From the NCBI GenBank assembly GCA_024195585.1, contig SWBL01000085.1:1-64000 (forward strand): a stretch of 64,000 nucleotides of DNA, read 5' to 3'. Shown here in pieces: positions 1 through 9,352 of this stretch (positions are counted from its first letter, which is position 1; each line of letters starts with the position of its first letter). The notes under the pieces were generated by a model. It saw nothing but the letters and a program-made list of their open reading frames with translations. It was not told where the DNA came from and ran no database searches. The translations under genes and the position numbers were made by a program. This stretch comes from Aureobasidium sp. EXF-3400. Lineage: Eukaryota; Ascomycota; Dothideomycetes; Dothideales; Saccotheciaceae.

Positions 1-549
1 TTTCGAATCGGCGCTCAAGAGTGCGCTCCGGCTTATTTGCGAACGACGGCATCTTTCGACACCTTTGCTCTTCGCCTTTGCAAATACCGCGAATCTATTC
101 CTCTGACGAGAGATACCCAGTTGCAGCTAGCTGTTGCTAGACTGCTGCATGGCGAGCATAAAAGAGAACGAGACAACACGCACATAATTTACCTTGACCG
201 GTCGCGCAACCACGTTCTGATGATTGGGCAAGCCGTTCGGCCATCTCTAGGTCTCGACACATACGAGCGAGAAGGATTCAGGAATGCAGCGACGCTCGCA
301 GAGCAAAAGATCGGAAGCGCAAACAATAGGCGAGCGCTTTTGCAAAATCTTTGGGACTCGCTACTCTTCCGGCTCCCGACATTCTTCCATCGGATAGGTG
401 GATCCTGACTATGACATCCATCAGGAACCGGTCAAATCATTTGGAATATATAATAGCTACTAAACTATCCGACATTTGTCCTTCTGCATCTTAGCATCTC
501 CTCCTTCTTGTATTCACTCTAGCACATTGTTCGTTTGACCTACTGCATC
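1..549. other. left flank, no gene recognised
   Basis: The open frame at 37-408 begins at TTG, has no in-frame ATG near its start and resembles no family I know, so it is not called as a gene. The right part of this stretch, with pyrimidine-rich sequence just before 550, is probably the promoter and 5' leader of the hydrolase gene that follows. Confidence 0.4.
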
Positions 550-1885
550 ATGTCCAACAAATTTCTAGCTACTCCCAAGCCGGCTCCCGAGCTTAGCATA
601 CCACAATCCGACAAGTTCGTCAAGGTGTCAGTCATTGACAGGTATGAAACCGAGTGTCACTTCCTTCCCATGTGCAAAAGTACCTCACGCGTAGCTATCG
701 AGATGCCCATTGCTTTCCAGATGGTACGCGACTCTCCAGCGAGCCGATGATATCATCACTCGGTGGATGCTTTCTATTCATTCAAGGCACTGCACAGTTT
801 TATAGCCACTCGTGGGATACTTTTGCACATGGGGGGCTTGCTTATAGACTACGCTCTGACTCAGTACCAGCACGTCCTATGTTGATCTACCATCTGAGCT
901 ATTCCTAAAGCCTGCCTACAAGGGCAACGATCGATTGGCTGGACCTACTTTCTCCTTCCTTATTGAACACGACTCTGGCAAGCGCATCTTGTTCGACTTA
1001 GGAATCCGCAAGGATGCCGATAACATGGCTCCATCGATCGTGCACTCCTTTAAATCCAAAGGTTGGACTGTAGGGGCTAAGAAGAACACGGCCGACATCT
1101 TGCAAGAAGCTGGCTTCGACATTCAAGGTGGTGTCATTGACAGTGTAATCTACAGCCATCATCACTTTGATCACGTCGGAGACATGACTACCTTCCCAGC
1201 ATCTACTCAATTAATCGTTGGTCCTGGCTTCAAGGAGGCTCATCTCCCGGCATATCCGATCAATAAGGAATCGCCTAACCTGCAGAGCGATTTTGAGGGT
1301 CGTGAGGTTCGGGAAGTTGACATCACACACGAAGGAGCCGGCCTGAAGATCGGACGCTTCGATGCCTACGACTACTTCGGAGATGGCTCATTCTACCTTT
1401 TGGATACGCCTGGTCACGCGGTCGGACACATGTGTGGTTTGGCTCGAACCTCTGCACCTCTGGACGGAGCACCCACCTTTGTACTGATGGGAGGTGATGC
1501 TTGCCACCACGCTGGAGAGTTCAGACCTTCACAGTACCAGCCTCTCCCCACCGAGATCAACCCCTCGCCAAAGTCATTGCCTCAGCCGATTTGTCCCGGT
1601 CATCTTCTGCAGGACGTACACTGCAACAAGAGCGCCAACGAGCCTTTCTACGAGGTCACAGAGGCCTTCTGCCATGACTTGAAGCAGTGCCACTCGACAG
1701 TGGAGGGTATGTCAGAGTTTGATGCTTCAGACGACGTTCTTGTCATCATTGCCCATGATGGAAGTTTGTTGGGAGCTCTTGATCTCTTCCCTGACTCGTT
1801 GAACAACTGGCGAGAAAAGGATCTAGATGCACAGAGTAGATGGAGGTTCCTAGGTGACTTCAGCGAGGCTATCAGCAAACAGTAG
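550..1885 (+). CDS. metallo-beta-lactamase-fold hydrolase (lactonase-like)
   Basis: Two exons, 550..641 and 871..1885, give about 368 residues. The splice joins ...VSVID to STSYVDLPSELFLKPAYKG, which restores the N-terminal strand expected in this family. The zinc motif HxHxDH is present as HHHFDH (His127, His129, Asp131, His132). Further metal ligands are the His in DTPGHAVGH, the Asp in GGDACHH and a C-terminal His in IIAHDGS. The order and spacing resemble AttM/AiiA-type N-acyl homoserine lactonases and related fungal cytosolic hydrolases. The substrate cannot be told from sequence, and no signal peptide is seen. The start is the first ATG in frame with the domain. The 229-nt intron is about four times longer than most introns here and is built around an inverted repeat annotated separately. 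Confidence 0.85.
642..870 (+). repeat. MITE-like inverted repeat forming an intron
   Basis: This is the intron of the metallo-beta-lactamase gene (donor GTATGA, acceptor CCAG). Inside it, about 667-833, lies an element with terminal inverted repeats. The left end begins CCCATGTGCAAAAGTA, and the right end is its reverse complement at 818-833. Similarity between the arms continues inward through the TAGCTAT/ATAGCCA motif for about 30 bp. The interior right arm (GCACTGCACAGTTTTATAGC) matches the hairpin repeat family clustered at 5.8-6.4 kb and 17.7-18.2 kb. It is not coding: all frames carry stops or unrelated peptide. Confidence 0.7.
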
Positions 1886-2030
1886 AGAACAAATATCTAT
1901 AACAATTGGCTATACAGTAATGTCACTGCTTGGATTGGAAAGAGCTCCAATGAAAACGCGTAATGGGCGCTCAACAGACGTGGGGCCTTGGCTTGCGCCC
2001 CGCAATCGGACCCAGTCATAACCCGCACAA

Positions 2031-2044
2031 TATTTAAAGAGTCA
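2031..2044 (+). promoter_or_regulatory. TATA-like box and GAGTCA (Bas1/Gcn4-type) site before ADE12
   Basis: TATTTAAA at 2031-2038 lies about 100 bp before the ADE12 start. The hexamer GAGTCA (TGACTC on the other strand) follows at 2039-2044. In budding yeast TGACTC is the core bound by Bas1 and Gcn4, and purine genes are Bas1 targets. Whether that regulation exists in this fungus is not shown, and a hexamer can occur by chance. Confidence 0.3.
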
Positions 2045-2137
2045 CCGCCCGCTTTGTGTTTGCGAGTGTAATTGGCCTTCACTGTCCAGTTCCGTTCAAT
2101 ATAGCAATTGGACGATATCAATCACACATCAAACGTC

Positions 2138-3465
2138 ATGTCTACAACCGTAGTACTCGGCTCGCAGTTTGGCGACGAGGGTATGTTTGTGACTCAGACG
2201 GCCATGCGCTCCAACAGAGCTCCTCTAACCTACCTCGTCTAGGCAAGGGCAAGCTCGTCGACCTCCTGTCTGAGAAGTTTAAGATCACCGCTCGCTCTGC
2301 CGGTGGCCACAACGCCGGCCACACCATCGTCGTCAATGGTGTCACTTACGACTTCCACATCCTCCCTTCAGGTCTGGTCAACCCCGAGACTGTCAACCTC
2401 GTCGGCTCAGGAACTGTCGTCAGCGTGCCTCAGTTCTTCCACGAGCTCCAGCAGCTCGAGAAGCACAACCTCGGATACAAGGACCGCATCTTCATCAGTG
2501 ATCGCGCCCACGCCTTGTTCAAGCTTCACTCGCTCGTCGATGGCCTCGAGGAGATCGAGCTCGGCAGAGGCGCCGTCGGCACCACCAAGAAGGGCATCGG
2601 CCCGTGCTACCAGACCAAGGCCGCTCGCTCTGGTATCAGAATCGGCGAGATCTTCGACAAGGAGCTCATGGACAAGAAATTGAGAACCATGGCTACCGCC
2701 TTCCAGAAGCGCTACGGCGATCTGCTCAAGTACGACGTCGAGGCTGAGATCAAGGAATACGACGAATGGCGCCCTCGTCTCGCCGAGTATGTCATTGATC
2801 AGGTCCCTATGATCCAGCAGGCCGAGGCCACAAACACCCCCATGCTCGTTGAGGGAGCCAACGCTCTTCTCCTCGACATTGACTGGGGTACCTACCCCAT
2901 GGTCACCTCCTCAAACACTGGTATCGGCGGTGTCTTCACCGGTCTTGCCCTCTCTCCCTTCAAGTTGAAGGAGGTCATTGGTGTCGTTAAGGCATACCAG
3001 ACCAGAGTTGGTGGTGGTCCTTTCCCCACCGAGCAGATTAACGAGATCGGTGAGAAGCTCCAAACCATCGGCCGTGAGGTCGGTGTCACCACTGGTCGCC
3101 GTCGCCGCTGCGGATGGCTCGATCTTGTTCTCCTCAAGTACTCGGCCGCCATCAACCACTACACCTCTTTCAACCTGACCAAGCTGGACATCCTCGACGA
3201 CTTTGACGAGATCAAGATTGCTGTCGGTTACAAGGTCGACGGCAAGGAGGTTCCTTCTTTCCCTGGCACCATCGACGCTCTGTCCAAGGTTGAGCCCATC
3301 TACGAGACCCTGCCTGGTTGGAAGACCAACAGCACAAACATCAACTCCTACGACGCTCTCCCCGAGAATGCCAGAAAATACATCGAGTTCATCGAGAAGT
3401 TCACCGGCGTTGGCGTCAAGTGGATCGGCACCGGTCCCGCCAGAGAGGCCATGATCTTCCGATAG
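2138..3465 (+). CDS. ADE12: adenylosuccinate synthetase
   Basis: Two exons, 2138..2180 and 2243..3465, encode about 421 residues, the normal length for eukaryotic adenylosuccinate synthetase. The enzyme joins IMP and aspartate using GTP, the first committed step from IMP to AMP, in the cytosol. The split codon rebuilds the N-terminal phosphate-binding motif [11 protein letters not shown]. Also visible are GHNAGHTIV, the GTP/IMP-site stretch [26 protein letters not shown] and the C-terminal [12 protein letters not shown]. The 62-nt intron after codon 14 has a clear GTATGT donor and CTAG acceptor. The start is the only ATG that gives the canonical N-terminus. The neighbouring esterase is on the same strand and unrelated in function. 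Confidence 0.97.
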
Positions 3466-4147
3466 AGGAGTCTGCTGAAATGCGCCTCTTTTTGTACATC
3501 GTGGCAAGGTTTTCTTGCTTAGGATTTTGAAATTATGGGATGGCTTTTCGCGATCTGGTATCAGTGGAATGAAGAAATGCTTAAGAAAGTCAATTATAGA
3601 CACTCCCAAATCAATTAGAAGAACCTTCTACACGGAAGAGCTCTCTAACATCAATGAACATGTTTTTTACGCCTATGAAATTGTGTGTCCCGCTAGATTC
3701 TGACGTGATTGTGGAAATAGATTGGGTGGCTATTAGAGAACGTGCTGTGATGTTTTTATCTCTACAAAAGTTATACTCGAGTATGGAGCAATCTTTCTCG
3801 TATGCGAAAGACGAGTATAAATTGCTGTAGAAATGCACAACACTCTCCGAGATAGAGTGACATCCACAGAGAGAGGTGACCTCGAAGTGTTTCCATGGTC
3901 ATGCTTGTATTCGCAAAGAAACCGTGCATTCGGATAGCTATATGCACTCACTTTTTATTACCGTGAGAGAAGGATGGTTGTCATATTAATAGATGAGTAT
4001 GGGTCACGTTTTCTGAAGGATCCCAATAAATTGAATGCGGCAGGAGGGCGTTCCTGATGCCAACCTCGTACGACTCCGCACCTCGACATCCCGCTCGACT
4101 TCATCAGTTTATGCCCAGAACTGGTCATCTTACAAACTCAACATACC
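3466..4147. other. intergenic between ADE12 and esterase, with one hairpin-repeat copy
   Basis: No coding frame is convincing. Around 3720-3960 are fragments of the dispersed hairpin family, for example GCTGTAGAAATGCACAACAC at 3823-3842 and, in the opposite sense, ACCGTGCATTCGGATAGCTA near 3921-3940. The last 150 bp presumably hold the esterase promoter. Confidence 0.5.
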
Positions 4148-5704
4148 ATGAAGTCTTTCATCGGTCGTGGGTTGGCTTTTCTGCAAGCCCCTCTCAGCCC
4201 ATCTAGTCTTCAATCCGCTTCGAATCGATGTTCGGCAACAGTTCTCGCGAAGCCTGACATCTTCGGAGCTAAAATCATCGATGTTTCTGCTCACCAGGTC
4301 AATCTCTATTTGGGCGGAGATGAACAGACATCTAGAAAGAGCGAGTCGGGCGACTTGAACTTTTGTAATGTCACCGTCACTTACACCCACCCTGGACAAC
4401 ATGACACGATACATGTAACCATTTGGCTCCCGCTCGAGGAATGGAATGGCAGGTTCATGGCTGTCGGCGGTGGAGGTTGGATCACTGGTCTTCCATACTT
4501 GAGTCCTCAGGTCCAGTCAGGTTATGCTGCTGCCAGCACTGATGGTGGCCATGGAGTGGAACGCTCTGCAGCATCTTGGGCTTTGAAGAGTCCGGGAAAT
4601 GTAAATTGGAATCTACTGCAAGACTTTGCTTACAGAGCACTTGATGACATGGTTCTCATTGGTAAAGCCATCACAACATCTTTCTATGAGACTGCACCGA
4701 AATACTCTTACTGGAATGGATGCTCGACGGGAGGCAGACAGGGTCTTATGCTTGCACAGCGTTCCCCTGGTCTGCTCGACGGTGTTCTCGCAGCTGCGCC
4801 TGCTATCGACTGGCCTACTTTTGTGACCTCTGGATTTTGGGCTCAGCACCGTATGCATCGAATGCATGCGTATCCGTCGACTTGCGAACTCATGGCCTTC
4901 AGAGCTGCTGCCATTGAGGCTTGTGATAGTCTTGATGGACTCACCGACGGCATCATTGGTGCACCTGGTCTATGTCAATTCGACCCACACTCCGTTGTAG
5001 GCAAGAAAATCGACTGCGACGGCGTCAAAGAACTCACATCCGCCGGTGCTACTATAGCTCAAGCAGCCTGGACCGGACCCATCGATACCAATGGCAGATC
5101 TTCGTGGTTTGGTGTCAACTACGATGCTCTTCTCCACTCAGCCGAAGATACCTATACAGTAGTAAACGGCAGCACAAGAGGCAAAACCATCCCTGAGGAG
5201 TGGATCAGTCTATTTGTCAAGAAAGATCCAGCATACGATACGACAAAGATGTCAGACGCGGACTTCTTCTCCGTACTCAAAGCCTCTCAGAGAGAGTATG
5301 ATTCCATTCTTGGTACGCATTGGCCAGATCTATCCGAGTTTCGCGATGCAGGTGGGAAGATGATTACATGGCATGGTCTTGCCGATGACCGCATCCCACC
5401 CAATGGAACTTCGCATTACTATGAACAAGTGCTTGCCGCAACGTCAAACGTCTCGGACTTCTACAGATACTTCGAGGCTCCTGGTGTTGCACATTGCGCA
5501 GGTGGATCAGGTCCTGTACCAGATGCTCATAATGATTTGGTCAAGTGGGTTGAGGAAGGTATCGCTCCTGACACTCTTAAGGCCTTTGATCAGCATGGGA
5601 AGGGGACTGTCAGAGAGCTGTGTCAATATCCGCTCGTGCAGAGATTTGTTGGAGGTGATCCGAAGGTCGCGTCTTCTTTTGAGTGTTCGGCTGGTTTCGC
5701 TTAA
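4148..5704 (+). CDS. tannase/feruloyl esterase family hydrolase
   Basis: Single exon, 518 residues. The family (tannase, feruloyl esterase B, and the bacterial MHETase relatives) hydrolyses phenolic esters of plant material. The catalytic serine sits in GCSTGG (Ser193), the acid is in LADDRIPP (Asp413 most likely) and the histidine is in VAHCAGG (His449). Cys192 and Cys450 flank the serine and histidine and can form the disulfide typical of this CS-D-HC group. Length is normal for the family. The N-terminus (MKSFIGRGLAFLQAP...) is only weakly hydrophobic, so a secretion signal is not clear, although most characterised members are secreted. The exact substrate, tannin or feruloyl ester, cannot be assigned. 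Confidence 0.9.
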   Translation: MKSFIGRGLAFLQAPLSPSSLQSASNRCSATVLAKPDIFGAKIIDVSAHQVNLYLGGDEQTSRKSESGDLNFCNVTVTYTHPGQHDTIHVTIWLPLEEWNGRFMAVGGGGWITGLPYLSPQVQSGYAAASTDGGHGVERSAASWALKSPGNVNWNLLQDFAYRALDDMVLIGKAITTSFYETAPKYSYWNGCSTGGRQGLMLAQRSPGLLDGVLAAAPAIDWPTFVTSGFWAQHRMHRMHAYPSTCELMAFRAAAIEACDSLDGLTDGIIGAPGLCQFDPHSVVGKKIDCDGVKELTSAGATIAQAAWTGPIDTNGRSSWFGVNYDALLHSAEDTYTVVNGSTRGKTIPEEWISLFVKKDPAYDTTKMSDADFFSVLKASQREYDSILGTHWPDLSEFRDAGGKMITWHGLADDRIPPNGTSHYYEQVLAATSNVSDFYRYFEAPGVAHCAGGSGPVPDAHNDLVKWVEEGIAPDTLKAFDQHGKGTVRELCQYPLVQRFVGGDPKVASSFECSAGFA

Positions 5705-5789
5705 TACATCAATAAACGAGTGACTCGATGGCCATACCTTTTCACTAGAATCTGTAACTCCTGCACGTTCTCACGACTACACACAGGTC

Positions 5790-6450
5790 GAAGTGAAGCT
5801 ATAGAAACGCACAGTCCTTTCTAGATGGTGGATGAGTCCATGGAGAGCCAACGAAATCATGACTCTCAGTGGACAGCTCATATTCACGGAAGGAACTGTG
5901 CATTTCTATAGCTACTCGTGTGATATACCTTTACGCATGGGAGGAGGGACGAGCAAATGCCTCTCTCCTTGGGCATGCGCGATACACGAAAAGCTATAAA
6001 AATGCATGGTAGTTTCACAATCAGGGACACGCCCAGAGAGAATCCACAGACTAGGAGCTCTCACTGGATGTTTCGTATTCACTGGAGGGATTGTGCATTT
6101 TCATAGATACTCATGTGATATAGATTTATGCTTGGAGAAGACAGCAGAGCAGATGACTCTCCCTGAGCACGCATAGCGCATGAAGAGCTATAGAAATGCA
6201 CAGTAGTGTTACGATCAGGGTCATGTCCAGAGAGAGCCAACAAGTTAGAAGCTCTCCTCGGGCACTCATGATGGGTAAAGCTCTATACGTATGCACAATA
6301 ATCTGTAGACCATACATGGGACCATTGAGAATGATCGAGGCACCTGACTCTCCTCGGACGGAAGGGATGGACGAACAACTGTGAAGCTACACAATACTTT
6401 CGAAATCGAGTACATGACCGGGGAGAGTTGATGAGGAGTGAGATCTTCTT
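5790..6450. repeat. cluster of hairpin-forming MITE-like repeats
   Basis: Several copies lie close together. The segment 5797-5815 is an inverted copy (18 of 19 bases) of 5895-5913, and 6186-6204 is the exact reverse complement of 5895-5913, whose core is ACTGTGCATTTCTATAGCT. Further diverged copies lie at about 5990-6012, 6090-6108, 6270-6295 and 6380-6400. Between the arms, CTCTCAGTGGA or CTCTCACTGGA and ATTCACTGGAGG recur. The block sits between the 3' ends of two convergent genes. No open frame here looks like a transposase. Confidence 0.7.
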
Positions 6451-6725
6451 GGGGAGGAATTGCACATGGGGAGGAGGTAATGGACAGGAGCAAGAGTAGT
6501 AGTGTGTTTTGAAAACGTTTGATTTCCGTCGTTAAAGTCGTATCTCGATATACATGAGGGACGGCCACTTTCACAGCAGCCAATACATCCTCAAGGAGTA
6601 TGGCTCTTGCCAACTCCTTTCAATCCATAGCAAAGATTCCTCCATTGTTATGATTTGATCCAATGCCATGATGTGGCAATGGTATCGAGGTCGTGATTCG
6701 GGTTGGGTAAGGGAAAGCGAGTAGC

Positions 6726-7046
6726 TTAGGAAGAGTGCTTCTCAGCCTCCTTCTCAACGAAGGGCTCCTTGTTACCACCCTGACCAGTGGAGGTGAGCTT
6801 GGCGCCAGAGAGACCACCGCCGGAGGCGTTCATGCCCTCGATGCTGTCACCCTTCTCGATCTCGGGCATGGGGGCAGCCTTGTCGCTGCGGTCGACACCG
6901 GTGGATGCGGCCTGTCGGATTGTATTAGCTTCATATACATGTTAATTGACAAAGCATCAAAGACTTACACCGCCAGCATCACCGTGAACGATGTTGTGAC
7001 CGGCCTCAATGGCGTTGTCACCAGCTCCGGATCCGTCGCGAGGCAT
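6726..7046 (-). CDS. small conserved glycine-rich protein, function unknown
   Basis: Two exons on the minus strand, 7046..6969 and 6911..6726, encode 87 residues. Exon 1 reads MPRDGSGAGDNAIEAGHNIVH; exon 2 ends in KEPFVEKEAEKHSS. The donor GTAAGT and acceptor ACAG are good and phase is kept. The protein is hydrophilic, rich in Gly, Asp, Ser and Ala, lacks a signal peptide or membrane segment, and may be largely disordered. I believe small proteins beginning PRDGSG are widespread in filamentous ascomycetes, but I cannot name a function. Its 3' end faces the esterase across the hairpin cluster. Confidence 0.7.
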
Positions 7047-7733
7047 GTTTGATATGTGGTTTGGGGGGGTTTTGGGTTTGGGTAGAAGAGAGATTGATGC
7101 TTGTGCTTGAGAAGAAGTCTGGTGAGAAAGGAGGATGTCTGGTGCCTTTTGTTCTTTGCAAACTAAGTGTTGTCGATCGAACTGTTGCTGTAAAACTACC
7201 TCATCGCTGACGTCAATGTTAGTCTGCGTTCCGGCGCTTTTGTGGAGAAAGCTCCAGAAAGCTCGTCACTTGCTCCATCTTGGCATGCCTTGCATCGAGA
7301 TGCAGGGCAGTGTTCGATTGATGAAAACAGAGAACGATTTGCTAACAGCTCATGGTAGAAAGATAGTTTGCAATGTGCTAATCTTTTGTTTGAGGTCAAA
7401 AAAATTCTATTTCAAGATACAGAATAGAATTGTACGACTGGTTTTGGCTCAGCGTGTCTGCAGCAACGCTCAAGGTGAACTCTCTTCATGAACATCAACC
7501 AATTCTTGGGGGTCTGATTGCTAGAAGTAGTTGTGGCGGTAGGGTGCTATTATGAAGCACAATCACACAAATGCAGGATGGATGTGGTTGTAAGGGTATC
7601 AACAGTATTATTATTAATGTTTAATCTTTGCTAAGAGTACACATGCCTAGCACATATGCTAAAGGCAAAACATGAAGTGGTACTTGGTTTCGATCACAAC
7701 TCATACATATTCATGAGAAACATCAGAAGATGT
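7047..7733. other. intergenic, promoter of small protein and 3' end of Rds1-like gene
   Basis: The C/T-rich leader of the small glycine-rich gene occupies about 7047-7140 when read on the minus strand. The remainder, up to the stop of the next gene, is AT-richer with no frame I can support. Confidence 0.4.
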
Positions 7734-9352
7734 TTAACCGCTCTGGTAAAGACCCTGAGATAATAGTCAGTATTGGGATCAAATAAAGATAGGCAACTTC
7801 AAGATGAACTTACAAGAGCGATGACGTGAGGGTTGATCATGGTAAGGTTGAAGGGGGTCAGGAACATGTCGGTGTCGGTAAGAGCAACGAACATGGTACC
7901 GTTGACAACGGAAGCACCACCACCGTAGACCTCACCAGCGGGCTGGTAGGTGTAACCAGTGTTGTTGGAGGTCTTGATAAGAGGGGTGTAGGTCAAGTTG
8001 AGCTGGGCAGCCCAGGCAACGAACTGAGGCTCGCCAGCAACGGGGTTAACCGAGGTGGTGTAGCTGTTGTTGGGGCCGACAGCAAGACCGGGAGCATCCC
8101 AGGTGAAGTTGACCTGCTTACCGGGGAAGGAAAGAGGCTCGGAGCGGTTGCGAGAAATGGCAGCGCCACAGCCGTAGCCAGTCACGTTCAGGTTCTCACA
8201 GCTCTCCTTGACGGGGATGGTGGAGATGCTGGGATCGGATGTACGGTTACCGGTAACCTCGAAGTTAGCGGTGTCGTTAGCAGACCAACGGTTGATGTTG
8301 GGCTGGTTGACGATGTGGAGAGCGGGGAAGTTTTGCCATGCGAGGCGGGTGGTGTTGGCAGGGCAGGACGAGATGTAGGGAGCGAGGAAAGACCACGCCC
8401 AAGACTGGGGAATACCGGTCTCGAAATAGACGGGCATGGGGAAGAGACCGCTCATCTGGCGGAAAGCCATCTGCTGACGGGCCTCGGTGGCAATGGACTG
8501 AGCGAGGAGCTGACCAACCTCACGGCTGTCGAGGTGGTTGATGAAACCCCAAACACCAGACTCACCGAAGCGGGTAAGCTTCTGGTTGAAGTCGAGGAAC
8601 TCACGGACAGTGGTGTAAGGGTAGTTGTAGGTACACTGGGGAGGAGCGGTGTGGCCGAGCATGTTGGTTAGGAGAGTAGCGTGACCCTCCTCTTGCTGAG
8701 CCATGAAGCGGATCAACTCACGGTCCTCAGCAGTGAGACCGGCAGCGATGAAGTCCTCCTCGGAGAAAGTAGCGAGACCATTGTTGAATGTATCGAGCTC
8801 GATCCACTCCTGATAAAGACCAAGAGTGATGGACTCGTAATCGAAGTCGGACTCAACCATGTAGCGGGGAAGAGAGCCGTTGGTACCAAGACCACCAGCG
8901 GGGGTGTAAGGAGCAGGCTCGGGCTGAGTGAGCATGCCGTTGGTGTTGTAGTAAGTGGCAGTGGGGTTGAGGGGGAGAGTGGAGACGGTCAGACCGAGAG
9001 TGGCAGTGGTGACGGCTCCAACAGTGGTGGGAGTACCAGAGTAAGGGCCGTGGGTGGTCGAGCCAGTGACCAAGCTGCTACGGAGAGGGTAGCCAGCTCC
9101 AGACATGGTGCCGTTGGGGGCAGCAGTAGCGATAGCATTGACTGCAGAGTTGGTGCCGAAAGAGGTGGCAAGGTCATCGAGGTCGATGGAAGCCGAGTCG
9201 GACTTGTAAGGAGCATCAGCACCAGTGTAGGCAGGAACCTGGCTACCGTACTCGGACGAAGCCTGGGAGGCATAGACGTCCTGAGGAGCGGCAGGGGCAG
9301 CGTATGCAGCACCTGCAAGCAGGGCCGAGGCGACGATTGACTTGGAGAACAT
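7734..9352 (-). CDS. secreted Rds1-like protein with ferritin-like domain
   Basis: Minus-strand exons 9352..7814 and 7754..7734 give about 519 residues. The start MFSKSIVASALLAGAAYA is a textbook signal peptide; the upstream in-frame residues are excluded because they would bury it. A Ser/Thr/Pro-rich segment follows to about residue 150. Then comes a ferritin-like helical region with YESITLGLYQEWIELD, MAQQEEGHATLL (Glu-x-x-His) and SIATEARQQMAF (Glu-x-x-Arg), as in the fission yeast stress-related protein Rds1. The last exon is only 21 nt; splicing replaces the frame end ALVSSS with ALGLYQSG, the usual family C-terminus. There are many N-glycosylation sequons. The family is stress- or nutrient-responsive in yeast; its biochemical activity is unknown. 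Confidence 0.88.

Noticed and set aside
37..408. 123-codon frame at the left edge
   Set aside because: It begins at TTG with no suitable ATG, has no recognisable motif, and lies in the likely promoter of the hydrolase gene.
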